Shown here piece by piece: positions 8,140 to 16,881 of a stretch of 64,000 nucleotides of DNA. Within the stretch, counting starts at the first letter, position 1; each line of letters opens with the position of its first letter. The DNA is from Bacteroidales bacterium. Its GTDB lineage: Bacteria > Bacteroidota > Bacteroidia > Bacteroidales > UBA3824. The DNA is taken from NCBI GenBank assembly GCA_016286055.1, contig JAEERW010000016.1, positions 17,657-81,656 on the forward strand, read 5' to 3'. Below the pieces are notes generated by a model. It did no database searches, had not been told where the DNA came from, and saw nothing but the letters and a program-made list of their open reading frames with translations. Position numbers and translations under genes: made by a program.

Positions 8140-9879
8140 ATGCAAACAAATTCGCTCATAGGTCACCGCCTCGGAAACTACAAAATCGACAGCCTTATTG
8201 ATCAAGGCGGCATGGGGAGCGTATACGAAGGCGTTCATATGCTGTTAGGACGAAGGGTCGCTATCAAACAACTAAACCCTATACTCGAACAGAAAGAAGG
8301 TGTCAAGGAACGCTTTAAAAATGAGGCGATAATCCTATCGAAACTCAAGCATCCGCACATTGTCAGCATTTACGATTACATCGAATGCGACAAGGGAACA
8401 TTTATTATCATGGAGCTTATCAAGGGAACGGCTCTGGATGTATACCTAAAAAACGAATCTGGGCCTATTCCCGAACCTCGTGCTGTTAGATACATCTCTC
8501 AAATGCTCGACGCCATAGGATACATGCACTCCAAAAACATAATCCACCGCGATATCAAACCTGGAAACTTCATCATCACCGCCGACGATGAAATCAAAAT
8601 ACTCGACTTCGGAATCGCACAGCTCATCGGCGAAACGCCAAAACACCTAACCCAACCTGGCACTAAGGTGGGCACCGCTCTATATATGAGTCCTCAGCAG
8701 GTAAAAGGGCAGCCGCTCGACCGTCGCACCGACATCTATTCTCTCGGAATTACCTTCTTTCAGATGCTCACGGGTCAACATCCATACAACACAAAACTCT
8801 CAGAATACGATATTTACAACAAAATCATAAACGAACCTCTTCCCCCGCCATCTTCTATCTACGCAGGAGTATCGCCCCAAATGGAAGACATTATATATAA
8901 GGCCACTGCAAAAAAACCGTTAGACCGATATCAAAACTGCGCCGCCTTCCTCCACGATGTCAAAGCCGCAGCCAAGCAAACTGCAGGCGAGGATAAAAAC
9001 CTCAACACCCAGATTTTTGAACTTACACCGGTCGACACCGAAAAAAAACAGTCAGCTTGGAGAAATATTGCAATCCTGCTTGTGGTTTCGGTGTTCCTGC
9101 TTTCCGTAGCGGTATCAGTCTTCACTTTCGGTCGTCACGACCAAATGCACGTAATCGGCGACAACGCCCACCTTTACAAGGCCGACAGCCTCAACTCCGA
9201 GCGCACCGACCGTTTAAACTATGGCGAAACGGTAAGAATTGTACCCGACCGTCCTGAAATCGTCAACAACGGAACGGCTTGGGTAGAGGCCACTTCGCTA
9301 CGCGGCTCCAAGGGATATATCCCCAAAAAACAGCTTGTTTCGTCAAAAATTTACCAGCAAATCAACTCCATGTTTATGACAAAAGAGGCCATCGACCTCA
9401 CACCTTGCGAGTACAAACTCGTGCTATGGAAATATTTTGTGGAAAACAAGTATTTCCGAAATTCGTCTACCTCATGGAAAATATCATCCGACACCAAAAA
9501 CGAGCTCGACTTTTCAGGTATAGCTTCGGGACGCTTCAACGCTAACTCCACAACCGACTACGCTTGCATCCTTCATAGCCTCAGCGACCGCAGATGCCGA
9601 ATCATAATATTCTTTGACCAATCATCCGAAAACATCGCGATCGACTTCCCTGGCGAAGTAAGAATCAAGACAATTCCCGCTGGCGAACAAGGCGGAGGTT
9701 GGTTCCTCGGCAACACTTACAAACGCACCGCCGCTAATGGTTCGCAATACGAGGTCGACAAATACGAATTCTTGCCAACCGATGGCATTATGATTTACGA
9801 CATCGAAAACGAAACCAATTCGGTATGCGTTTTTAATTCTGCCGAAAACAAAATCCACACCTATCTACAGCCAAAATAA
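8140..9879 (+). CDS. membrane Ser/Thr protein kinase with SH3-like outer domain
   Basis: 579 residues. The first 275 are a complete Hanks-type kinase: glycine loop DQGGMGSVYEG, VAIK (Lys43), HRDIKPGN (Asp138, Asn143), DFG (Asp156), GTALYMSPQQ and the DIYSLG helix, so it should be active. A membrane helix spans about 309-330. Outside, residues 335-405 look like a bacterial SH3 domain (NAHLYKADSLNSERTDRLNYGETVRIV, then WVEATSLRGSKGYIP), followed by about 170 residues I cannot assign. The plan resembles PknB-type kinases, with SH3 in place of PASTA domains. It is last in the set with lipoprotein, FHA protein and phosphatase, and a cell-wall gene follows 29 nt later. Confidence 0.94.
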   Translation: MQTNSLIGHRLGNYKIDSLIDQGGMGSVYEGVHMLLGRRVAIKQLNPILEQKEGVKERFKNEAIILSKLKHPHIVSIYDYIECDKGTFIIMELIKGTALDVYLKNESGPIPEPRAVRYISQMLDAIGYMHSKNIIHRDIKPGNFIITADDEIKILDFGIAQLIGETPKHLTQPGTKVGTALYMSPQQVKGQPLDRRTDIYSLGITFFQMLTGQHPYNTKLSEYDIYNKIINEPLPPPSSIYAGVSPQMEDIIYKATAKKPLDRYQNCAAFLHDVKAAAKQTAGEDKNLNTQIFELTPVDTEKKQSAWRNIAILLVVSVFLLSVAVSVFTFGRHDQMHVIGDNAHLYKADSLNSERTDRLNYGETVRIVPDRPEIVNNGTAWVEATSLRGSKGYIPKKQLVSSKIYQQINSMFMTKEAIDLTPCEYKLVLWKYFVENKYFRNSSTSWKISSDTKNELDFSGIASGRFNANSTTDYACILHSLSDRRCRIIIFFDQSSENIAIDFPGEVRIKTIPAGEQGGGWFLGNTYKRTAANGSQYEVDKYEFLPTDGIMIYDIENETNSVCVFNSAENKIHTYLQPK

Positions 9880-9908
9880 TTTTTACCTTTGCAAAAAAAA
9901 ATACTAAC

Positions 9909-12182
9909 ATGAAATTTTCAGCAAATGAAATAGCCGACATAGTTAACGCCGACTCTATCACAGGCAACAAATCGTTGGAAGCCACACAATTAATACTTAG
10001 AGCTGCCACTGCCGCAGCCCTCCCTGATTCTGTTTATTTCAACCTTCGAAAATTTAAAGACCCACCTGAGGCTATCAGCAGAATGCACAAACTCGGTGTG
10101 AGAATCTTTGTCCACGCCGAACCGTTAGACCACGAACCGTTCAGCGACTCTGTATATATAAAGGTGCGAAACATCAATACAGCTATCAACCAATATATTA
10201 CCGAGGTAATTCGCCGCTATGAAGGCACTATAATTGCCGTACCAGAGCAAAATGGACGTTGCTCCATCAAAGACTGGATGGCTCTGCTGCTTAAAAACTC
10301 TGCCAACATCTTTACTACTGCACATTACACTTCTGAATTAGACTTCATCGAAAACATCAGCCTCCTTGACAACACCTACGACATCGCCGTATGCCAAATC
10401 CCCGACCGATACGAATACACTTCTATCGCCGCTATCGAACAAGCCGACACCGTTAGTTTCAACGAGGAAGAGTTTTCTATCTCTTTCAACAAATCTGAAT
10501 CTTCTACCGAAATAAGCATCACCCAGCGGCAATCAGAGTTCCCTGCCTCTATCAAAATCCCTTTTTGCGACACCGAACACGCTCAAGACGCAGCCAAATG
10601 TCTGTGCTACCTCTTAAAGCAAAATCTTTACATTCCATCGATACACAACCCTATTTTCAAAACACTTGAAATTCCCGACCCACTTATCAAAATGCGCAAC
10701 GGCGATTTCAACATCGGCATTGTGTCGTGTTTCTCGTCAAAAAACAATATTTACGCAATCTGCAAGTGCTTCGACTTTATGGCACGGCAGCACCAATTCC
10801 ATTCGCTTACTGCCGTAATTGCAAAGCCCGATTTTGAAACCCTCACAAAAGAGGAATTCTTTTCTAAACTATTTTTTGCAGCACGAGGATGCGGTATTTC
10901 GCGCATTGTGTTTATTGGATATTTTGAGCAGATCCCTCACAACGAATTCATTCGCATCACCAAATACGACACCATTCAGGACTTCATCGACAACTTTGAC
11001 GAGCAACCATTTACGGGCGGCGGAATACTGCTCAAAGGCGAATGCTACAACGACTTCGCCGACGCTTTCGACTTTTTCCACACAGGCAACCACGACACTG
11101 TTTTAGAAGTAAGTCTCAATGCGCTCAAGCACAACCTCAACTACTACCGCGCTCTGCTCCGTCCACAAACCAAAATGATTGCTATGGTAAAAGCCAACTG
11201 CTACGGCAGCGGCAGTTTCCAAATAGCCAACATGCTGCAAAACAACGGTGTTGACTATCTGTGTGTAGCTTTCGCCGAAGAAGGAATTGCCCTCCGACGA
11301 GCCAATATAAAAATGCCAATCATGGTGATGAACTACGACGGACGCAACTATAAGCAGCTAATCAACTACCGTCTCGAACCTGTTTTGTTCTCTTCCGAGC
11401 GCACACTCCGCCTCATCGAAATCCTAAAAGAACGCGGCATAACAAATTATCCAGTACACGTAAAACTCGACACTGGAATGCACCGCTCTGGATTTATGCC
11501 ACACGAACTGCCCGAATTTTGCAACATCATAAAAAGCAACTCCGAAACAGTCAATATAGTTTCAATGTTCACCCACTTTGTTGCCGCCGACGACAATCAG
11601 GAAGACAAATTCTCCCTCACCCAAGTTTCGCGTTTTACCGAAATGGCCGACACAATATGCCATCTTACAGGTCTTAACCCCATGCGACACATCTGCAACT
11701 CTGTTGGCATAGAACGCTTCACCGACTACCAGTTCAATATGGTCCGCCTCGGAATAGGTCTGTACGGCGTGGCATACGAAGCCACCGACCAGCTGATGGG
11801 CATATCTAAATGGAAAACCAACATTGTGCAAATAAAAAACATCGAAAAAACCGAAACCGTAGGCTACAACCGACGGGGCAAAATCAACCGCAACTCGCGC
11901 ATCGCCCTCATCCCTGTTGGCTACGCCGACGGACTCAACCGAAAATTCGGCAACGGCAACCTCCAAGTAGAAATCAACGGACACCGCGCCCCTATCATCG
12001 GCAACATCTGCATGGATATGTGCATGGTAGACATCACCGACATTGAATGTAAAGCCGGCGACGAAGTTGTGATTTTCGACACAAACACAAAACTTATTGA
12101 GATGGCTGCGGCAATTGGCACAATTCCATACGAAATCCTCACAGGCATCTCGCCACGTGTAGCAAGAATATATATCGAATAA
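9909..12182 (+). CDS. alr: alanine racemase fused to a degenerate MurF-like domain
   Basis: 757 residues. The C-terminal part (about 390-757) is a PLP alanine racemase making D-alanine for peptidoglycan: AMVKANCYGSG carries the PLP lysine (K428), and VGYNRRG (catalytic Tyr region), LGIGLYG, PVGYADG and NICMDMCMVDIT are present. The N-terminal part (1-385) aligns in layout with MurF of the Bacteroidota MurF-Alr fusion, but the ATP-binding loop normally GxxGKT reads VPEQNGRCSIKDW (about 111-123), so the lysine is lost. The S/T-x-x-S-x-N stretch after it is also gone. The ligase half is therefore probably inactive and a separate MurF should exist elsewhere. A -7-like TACCTTTG (9884-9891) precedes it without a clear -33, so it may be both read-through and self-promoted. 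Confidence 0.93.
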   Translation: MKFSANEIADIVNADSITGNKSLEATQLILRAATAAALPDSVYFNLRKFKDPPEAISRMHKLGVRIFVHAEPLDHEPFSDSVYIKVRNINTAINQYITEVIRRYEGTIIAVPEQNGRCSIKDWMALLLKNSANIFTTAHYTSELDFIENISLLDNTYDIAVCQIPDRYEYTSIAAIEQADTVSFNEEEFSISFNKSESSTEISITQRQSEFPASIKIPFCDTEHAQDAAKCLCYLLKQNLYIPSIHNPIFKTLEIPDPLIKMRNGDFNIGIVSCFSSKNNIYAICKCFDFMARQHQFHSLTAVIAKPDFETLTKEEFFSKLFFAARGCGISRIVFIGYFEQIPHNEFIRITKYDTIQDFIDNFDEQPFTGGGILLKGECYNDFADAFDFFHTGNHDTVLEVSLNALKHNLNYYRALLRPQTKMIAMVKANCYGSGSFQIANMLQNNGVDYLCVAFAEEGIALRRANIKMPIMVMNYDGRNYKQLINYRLEPVLFSSERTLRLIEILKERGITNYPVHVKLDTGMHRSGFMPHELPEFCNIIKSNSETVNIVSMFTHFVAADDNQEDKFSLTQVSRFTEMADTICHLTGLNPMRHICNSVGIERFTDYQFNMVRLGIGLYGVAYEATDQLMGISKWKTNIVQIKNIEKTETVGYNRRGKINRNSRIALIPVGYADGLNRKFGNGNLQVEINGHRAPIIGNICMDMCMVDITDIECKAGDEVVIFDTNTKLIEMAAAIGTIPYEILTGISPRVARIYIE

Positions 12183-12381
12183 GTAAAATCTACATTACTT
12201 GATTAATAATTATTAAAAAATTAAGTTAATTAACACACAAATTATCCGCTTATTACACAATAAGTAAAAAATATTTTTAGATTTTAACATTTTTTAACAT
12301 AATTAAATAACGCGCTACAATACGCTATACGGCATTTTTCTAAAAATATTTTACATTTTACGGTAAAATATATAAAAAACA
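12183..12381. other. AT-rich intergenic stretch
   Basis: About 200 nt, rich in A and T, between the racemase gene and the promoter of the candidate RNA. I see no coding frame, clear terminator or repeat beyond short A/T runs. Confidence 0.6.
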
Positions 12382-12413
12382 TTTGCATTTTTAAAAAACT
12401 ATAATTATCTTTG
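12382..12413 (+). promoter_or_regulatory. strong promoter for the candidate small RNA
   Basis: TTTG (12382-12385), a 20-nt spacer and TATCTTTG (12406-12413) fit the phylum consensus exactly. No gene starts within 270 nt downstream, but a structured segment ending in a terminator does. Confidence 0.72.
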
Positions 12414-12418
12414 TATCG

Positions 12419-12582
12419 TTAAAATAAAACACCGACAGAAAGGCGCAAGTCCGGACGGCAGAAACAACGGTATTTAGAATTTTGAGAAACAGTCCGGCAG
12501 CCAAGTAACGGCTAAAATTTTAACCAACTTTAAATTTGAGAAAAAATCCCGCATGGTAAAAAACCAGCGGGATTTTTTTTTT
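12419..12582 (+). ncRNA. candidate structured small RNA or attenuator leader, about 164 nt
   Basis: A consensus promoter immediately upstream and a perfect terminator at the end enclose a non-coding segment. GTTAAAAT (12418-12425) can pair with ATTTTAAC (12517-12524) as a closing stem. TAGAATTTT (12475-12483) can instead pair with AAAATTTTA (12514-12522), so two exclusive folds exist. An inner hairpin AGCC/GGCT lies at about 12499-12513. AGTCCGG occurs twice (near 12449 and 12491). It could be a free small RNA or an attenuating leader of the sigma-like gene at 12687. I do not recognise a known riboswitch or 6S pattern. Confidence 0.6.
12541..12582 (+). terminator. rho-independent terminator of the candidate RNA
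   Basis: AAAAATCCCGC pairs with GCGGGATTTTT around an inner TGGT/ACCA stem and an A loop, followed by a T run. Confidence 0.85.
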
Positions 12583-12640
12583 CAAAAAAATTTCACTCCA
12601 GAAACTTCCATCCAACTATTATAATACAAAAATTTTCGCT

Positions 12641-12648
12641 TATCTTTG
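12641..12648 (+). promoter_or_regulatory. -7 box (TATCTTTG) upstream of the sigma-like gene
   Basis: A perfect -7 element 38 nt before the ATG at 12687, but no TTTG at the right distance upstream. It may need an activator. Confidence 0.45.
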
Positions 12649-12686
12649 CGCTGATTAAATACAGCCTTTATATAACAGACAAGCAA

Positions 12687-13424
12687 ATGAAGATTTTTGG
12701 CAAAAACAACGACGGCGGCGTGTTCACAACACGTATGGTAACTACGGTAACCGACATTATTGTAAAAAAGTACATAAAAGCCGGATATATCGCCCCCGAC
12801 GATTTTGAAGACTACAAACAGACGATAATTGAAAAATATATAACAAAACGCGAGAGGATTGAAAGCTTGTACGACAACCGCGCAAAACCCGAAACATATA
12901 TTTCGGCGGTATTGTACAGAATGATGCTCGAAATTCTAAGGGCCGGATCCACAAAAGAGAAACACTTCGGCGAATACGAAACCACCGTCCTGAAAAACGG
13001 TGAAGGCCACCAGGTGACCCCCGAAGAACAACTCATCATCGAAAACGAGAAACGCTACCTTGAAAAGGTGCTTTCCTCGTTCGGACCCGAAACCCCGAAG
13101 GTAACGCTACTATGCAAAATGTTTTTCAGAATCAGGCCCACCGAACTTGATTTGGAAGCCTACCTGAAAAAAAAGCCAGACAGCGAAATCCTCAAACTAA
13201 CGCTCATTGAAGGCAATGAACTAGATAAAGACATTTTCGACAGGCTATGCATTATTTGCAACACCGCCGAAAACAAAAACAACAAACCCGACGCTGTACG
13301 AATGTACGTAGGGAAAACCAATGGCAAAATCATCAACCGTCTCAACCTCAACAGGCAGACAAACTACAACGAAGAATCACTTGCCATTTTATTTGACATG
13401 CTTTACACTGACAAAGATACATAA
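12687..13424 (+). CDS. divergent sigma-70-like protein
   Basis: 245 residues, soluble. The N-terminal third resembles sigma region 2: DIIVKKYIKAGYIAPDDFEDYKQTIIEKY, then KPETYISAVLYRMMLEILR, which matches the D-x-x-Q and core-binding helix pattern of ECF-type factors. The usual region 4 helix-turn-helix is not evident. The C-terminal half (MYVGKTNGKIINRLNLNRQTNYNEESLAILFDML) may be a divergent version. It is followed after 47 nt by a small one-span membrane protein, the arrangement typical of an ECF sigma and its anti-sigma. The promoter has only a good -7 box and a terminated structured RNA lies upstream. The sigma assignment is an inference. Confidence 0.6.
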   Translation: MKIFGKNNDGGVFTTRMVTTVTDIIVKKYIKAGYIAPDDFEDYKQTIIEKYITKRERIESLYDNRAKPETYISAVLYRMMLEILRAGSTKEKHFGEYETTVLKNGEGHQVTPEEQLIIENEKRYLEKVLSSFGPETPKVTLLCKMFFRIRPTELDLEAYLKKKPDSEILKLTLIEGNELDKDIFDRLCIICNTAENKNNKPDAVRMYVGKTNGKIINRLNLNRQTNYNEESLAILFDMLYTDKDT

Positions 13425-13471
13425 AAGAGATTTTAAACGATAACCAACACCAACTAATTAAATTTATTTAC

Positions 13472-14017
13472 ATGCAAACATTTAACGATAACCAACTCGC
13501 GCTATGCGCCGATTACCTTAACGGTTGCGGCAACGCTCCTTCTCCCAACGACATCGGAATTTTTTCCGACGACGACCTTGCTATGTCGGCCGTTGAAATC
13601 GCCGAGATATCTGCCCTCGCTCAAAAACAGCTCGCAAAAAACCGCTCCATCAAGCTCATCCCCTTATTAGCAATAGCTGTTGCTGCCGCTGTTGCTCTTT
13701 TCGTTTTCATACCAACAAATGTAATCGAAGACGCCGCACCCGCTCTACAGACCTCCGTTTCAACCTCCGCCAAAGCTAATTCTGCCGACAATGTTGTAGC
13801 TGAAAACGGAATCGCCTCCATCTCGTGGAATTTCGTAGCCACCGATGCCGACACCCTCGTCATATACAACGAAAATGGAACACCCATCATAAAAAAGCCC
13901 ATCGCAGGCAACTCTGCCACCGTTGTATTGCCCTCCAACGAAAAAAAACTCTCATACAAAATTGAACGAAACGCTATTGACGTACTAAAAAAAGGAATAA
14001 TTTCGATAAAAAAATAA
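13472..14017 (+). CDS. one-span membrane protein, possible anti-sigma factor
   Basis: 181 residues: an acidic N-terminal cytoplasmic part (residues 1-62, with NDIGIFSDDDLAMSAVEIAEISALAQKQLAK), one membrane helix (about 66-86, LIPLLAIAVAAAVALFVFIPT) and an outer domain of about 90 residues, Ala/Ser-rich and then beta-like (SISWNFVATDADTLVIYNENGTPIIKKPI). That layout and its place next to a sigma-like gene suggest an anti-sigma role. No zinc-binding HxxxCxxC motif is seen, so this rests on context. The outer beta region could bind an envelope signal. Confidence 0.6.
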   Translation: MQTFNDNQLALCADYLNGCGNAPSPNDIGIFSDDDLAMSAVEIAEISALAQKQLAKNRSIKLIPLLAIAVAAAVALFVFIPTNVIEDAAPALQTSVSTSAKANSADNVVAENGIASISWNFVATDADTLVIYNENGTPIIKKPIAGNSATVVLPSNEKKLSYKIERNAIDVLKKGIISIKK

Positions 14018-14034
14018 AAAAAAATATTCGTTGA

Positions 14035-14065
14035 TTTGTTTCAAACATAATTATTTGTATATTTG
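14035..14065 (+). promoter_or_regulatory. promoter of the TPR/WG membrane-protein gene
   Basis: TTTG (14035-14038), a 19-nt spacer and TATATTTG (14058-14065) are a full match. The leader to the ATG is about 72 nt. The gene is therefore transcribed separately from the sigma-like pair. Confidence 0.7.
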
Positions 14066-14143
14066 CCTTACCGACGTACAAGCTACAAACGCCCCGTACG
14101 GTAACAACACAACATCAACCAACTTACACATATACAGACAATT

Positions 14144-16180
14144 ATGCAGCACACGTGGGACGAATTCAGAAAAGCATATGAAAACGAACAAGTAGCCAGA
14201 CTCGCATTCTGCGACCTCTGCGAAGACATTATGAGGCTTAAATATCCCGATCACAACATATTCAAATCGGTTGATATTTTAGAAAACGACAACAGCAAGG
14301 CCGATACAAACGGGAAGACTTCGGTCATTTACCTTCCGAAATTCTTCACCGACGGAGTGTCAAACTCTCGAAAAGGGCAGATCAGAAAATCGCTCAACGA
14401 CAACCTGCCTTTTATGAAAGTCAACGACATCAAAAAATGGGTGCTGTTTGTACCCACGAAACTTACTTCAGAAGAATCATCGTGGTGGGAAAATTGGACT
14501 TCGAGAATCGCCAAAGAAAACGGCACCGAACTCACAATTTACGACAGCAAAGCTATTTTCAGCCTCCTTTCTGATTTCAAAATCACAGGAAAATGGTTTC
14601 AATCCGAACACGAATACACTTCCGACGTAAAACAAGAAGGCAACGAACTACTCGACTTCGCATTCGATATAGGCGGTATGGAAGAGGATATGGCAAAAAA
14701 AGAACCTGAAACCCACACTACTACAACAACAACCACTACCACTGTTACAACACAAACAATCAAAACCATTTCAGCACAAAAACCAGAAACTTTCGCCGCA
14801 GCTGCCATTCCAGTGGCCAATGCCGTTAGCGAAGACCCATCCGAGCCCAAAATTGAAGACCTTGAAAACACATTCAAGTTTAAACAGCTTTTCGAAGAAC
14901 TCGAACTCTTGCACAAAACAAGACTCAACAAAAAACAACGTGCCATATTCGACAAACGCCGCGAAAATAGTAAAGTGGCTAACTATCTCAACGACTTTGA
15001 GTTCGGCGACCTATCAAGCACTACAACTAGCGACCTCATCTACAAGGCCGACGCTTACGCCGCTAAAAGCCAGTACTCAAGAGCACTTTATATATTAGAG
15101 TACATAGCTTTCAAAAACCAGATTTCAGAAGACCGCAAAGACGAACTGAATATTGGTATCACCGAAAACTGCGACAACCTCAACTTCATGTACAAAATGA
15201 TGAAGGGTGACCTCCTATTCGCTTCACGCGACTTTATCAACGCATCCGAAGAATACGAAGAGGCCGCAAACCTCAAAGACGGAGAAAACTCCGAAGCCAA
15301 TTCCAAAAAATTTGAGGCACGCGGAGAAGCCCTCCTCGAAGTCGGCGACTTTGCCAACGCTGCCGAATGCTTCAAAACCGCACTCAGTTACAACGTAGCC
15401 GACGACAACCTCAAGAAACGTTACCAAATAGCCAAGTCGCTCGACAAAGGAACCAATTTCTTCAAAAGCAAATGGCTACGCTGGCTCAACATATTCATTG
15501 CACCGTTCGCATATTGGAACGCTCGCCGCAAAGACCCAACAATTGTAGAAAACGAACACGCTAAGAAACTCCGCCGCAAAGCATGGTGGGGTGTGATAAC
15601 GGTGCTTCTCCTAGTGTTCGGAGTACTTGCTATTTTCTTAATTGGCCGATACCTAGCCAACAAGGCTGTTCAGCCAGAAATTGAAACAAACGCAATTCAA
15701 ACTCCGCACGAAATTCAGATTAACCTCGGCGACTACTATATGGAAAACTTCTCAAACGAGAATCCCCACTACATCGACAGCGCTATTGCTGCATACAAAC
15801 GCGCCATCAGATACGACAACACCGACACCGCCGCTCAACGCAAATACCGCAACGCTGAAAACCGCCGTATTGCTTACATTAACGAGGTTCAGAACAATAT
15901 CGACAACGACACCACCTATTTCCTAAGCATGCGACGTCCTACCGAAGGTCTATGGTTGTTTAAGTATCGCTACGATAAGAGCAACCCATCGAAAGGCAAG
16001 TTTGGATACGCCGACTCTGCTATGCACGTGGTAATTCCTCCGATGTTCGACTTCAATTACCGCAAGATGGAAGGCGCTGGCGAAACTTTCTGCAACGGGC
16101 GTGCGCTCGTTTGCCTCAAAGTGGGTCAGGATACCATTTATTTCCACATCGACAACAGAGGAAACAAGATTGAAGAATAA
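14144..16180 (+). CDS. large membrane protein: nuclease-like N-domain, TPR repeats, WG-like tail
   Basis: 678 residues. Residues 1-155 look like an alpha/beta domain found in some bacterial NTPase and TPR proteins (KKWVLFVPTKLTSEESSWWENW, then IYDSKAIFSLLSDF) and faintly recall restriction-endonuclease-like folds; no catalytic triad is assignable. A Thr-rich linker (about 190-215) leads to TPR-like helices (about 290-430, ALYILEYIAFK, ALLEVGDFANAAECFKTALSY). A membrane helix (about 487-507) is followed by another TPR-like unit and a WG-repeat-like tail (KFGYADSAMHVVIPPMFDF, then FHIDNRGNKIEE). It has its own promoter at 14035-14065 and a terminator at 16220-16252. Role unknown; an envelope scaffold is plausible. 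Confidence 0.7.
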   Translation: MQHTWDEFRKAYENEQVARLAFCDLCEDIMRLKYPDHNIFKSVDILENDNSKADTNGKTSVIYLPKFFTDGVSNSRKGQIRKSLNDNLPFMKVNDIKKWVLFVPTKLTSEESSWWENWTSRIAKENGTELTIYDSKAIFSLLSDFKITGKWFQSEHEYTSDVKQEGNELLDFAFDIGGMEEDMAKKEPETHTTTTTTTTTVTTQTIKTISAQKPETFAAAAIPVANAVSEDPSEPKIEDLENTFKFKQLFEELELLHKTRLNKKQRAIFDKRRENSKVANYLNDFEFGDLSSTTTSDLIYKADAYAAKSQYSRALYILEYIAFKNQISEDRKDELNIGITENCDNLNFMYKMMKGDLLFASRDFINASEEYEEAANLKDGENSEANSKKFEARGEALLEVGDFANAAECFKTALSYNVADDNLKKRYQIAKSLDKGTNFFKSKWLRWLNIFIAPFAYWNARRKDPTIVENEHAKKLRRKAWWGVITVLLLVFGVLAIFLIGRYLANKAVQPEIETNAIQTPHEIQINLGDYYMENFSNENPHYIDSAIAAYKRAIRYDNTDTAAQRKYRNAENRRIAYINEVQNNIDNDTTYFLSMRRPTEGLWLFKYRYDKSNPSKGKFGYADSAMHVVIPPMFDFNYRKMEGAGETFCNGRALVCLKVGQDTIYFHIDNRGNKIEE

Positions 16181-16219
16181 ATCATCCTCATAGTTTTTTT
16201 CATATTTAATTTAACATTT

Positions 16220-16252
16220 AATCCCGTTTTGTAAAAAAGACGGGATTTTTTT
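16220..16252 (+). terminator. rho-independent terminator after the TPR/WG gene
   Basis: AATCCCGT pairs with ACGGGATT, followed by TTTTTTT. It lies only 15 nt before the next ATG (16267), so the next gene needs read-through or a promoter overlapping this hairpin. Confidence 0.75.
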
Positions 16253-16266
16253 ACACCAACAAAAAA

Positions 16267-16881
16267 ATGAACATACTACCATTCAAATCAAAAGTTCTGC
16301 TCACAGTACTAACAACAGCAATGCTCCACACCGCAGCCAAAGCCCAGACCTTTTCGGGAGGATTCACAATAGGAATAAGCGGCTGCCAGGTAGACGGCGA
16401 CACACAAGGCGGCTACCACAAGCCAGGAATACGCACAGGATTCATAGTTTCCGCACCGGCAACATCGCCGTTTGCCGTAGAATCGGGCATACTGTTTTCG
16501 TCGAAAGGAGCAATAAAAAAAACACAAGGATATACCGAATTTAAGACACTTCTCAACTATGCGGAACTACCTATGATAATAAAATATCATTTTAAGCCCA
16601 AATTTGGTGTAGAGTTAGGTATATCTTACAATCGAATAATATCATCAAAAATTATAGAGGCAAACGGAGCTGAACAGAAGAATCCCACATTTCTAAAAAA
16701 ATACGACATTGATGGAATTGCCGGATTCCGCTTATATCTTTCGCCCAAGTTTGAACTTACTGCTTCATTCGGATATAGCATCACAAAAATTACCGACGAC
16801 CCTGATATGCCATATTGGAGAAACAATTTTATCAACCTTAGCATAACCCGCCGATTCAACGGCAAAAATTCTCAGCAATGA
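16267..16881 (+). CDS. small outer-membrane beta-barrel protein (PorT-like)
   Basis: 204 residues. A signal peptide (residues 1-26, ending AKAQ) precedes alternating strands typical of the eight-stranded outer-membrane barrel family common in Bacteroidota: FSGGFTIGISGCQVD, GIRTGFIVSAP, FAVESGILFSSKGA, FGVELGISYNRI, YDIDGIAGFRLYLSPKFELTASFGYSI, and a last strand FINLSITRRF ending near the C-terminus. Such proteins are usually structural or secretion-associated; no substrate can be named. The stop overlaps the start of ubiX by 4 nt (ATGA), so they are cotranslated. Confidence 0.82.
   Translation: MNILPFKSKVLLTVLTTAMLHTAAKAQTFSGGFTIGISGCQVDGDTQGGYHKPGIRTGFIVSAPATSPFAVESGILFSSKGAIKKTQGYTEFKTLLNYAELPMIIKYHFKPKFGVELGISYNRIISSKIIEANGAEQKNPTFLKKYDIDGIAGFRLYLSPKFELTASFGYSITKITDDPDMPYWRNNFINLSITRRFNGKNSQQ

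Noticed and set aside
12419..12582. Possible c-di-GMP, SAM or TPP riboswitch
   Set aside because: GCGCAAGTCCGG recalls GEMM-type motifs but the tetraloop-receptor and core are missing; no class fits.
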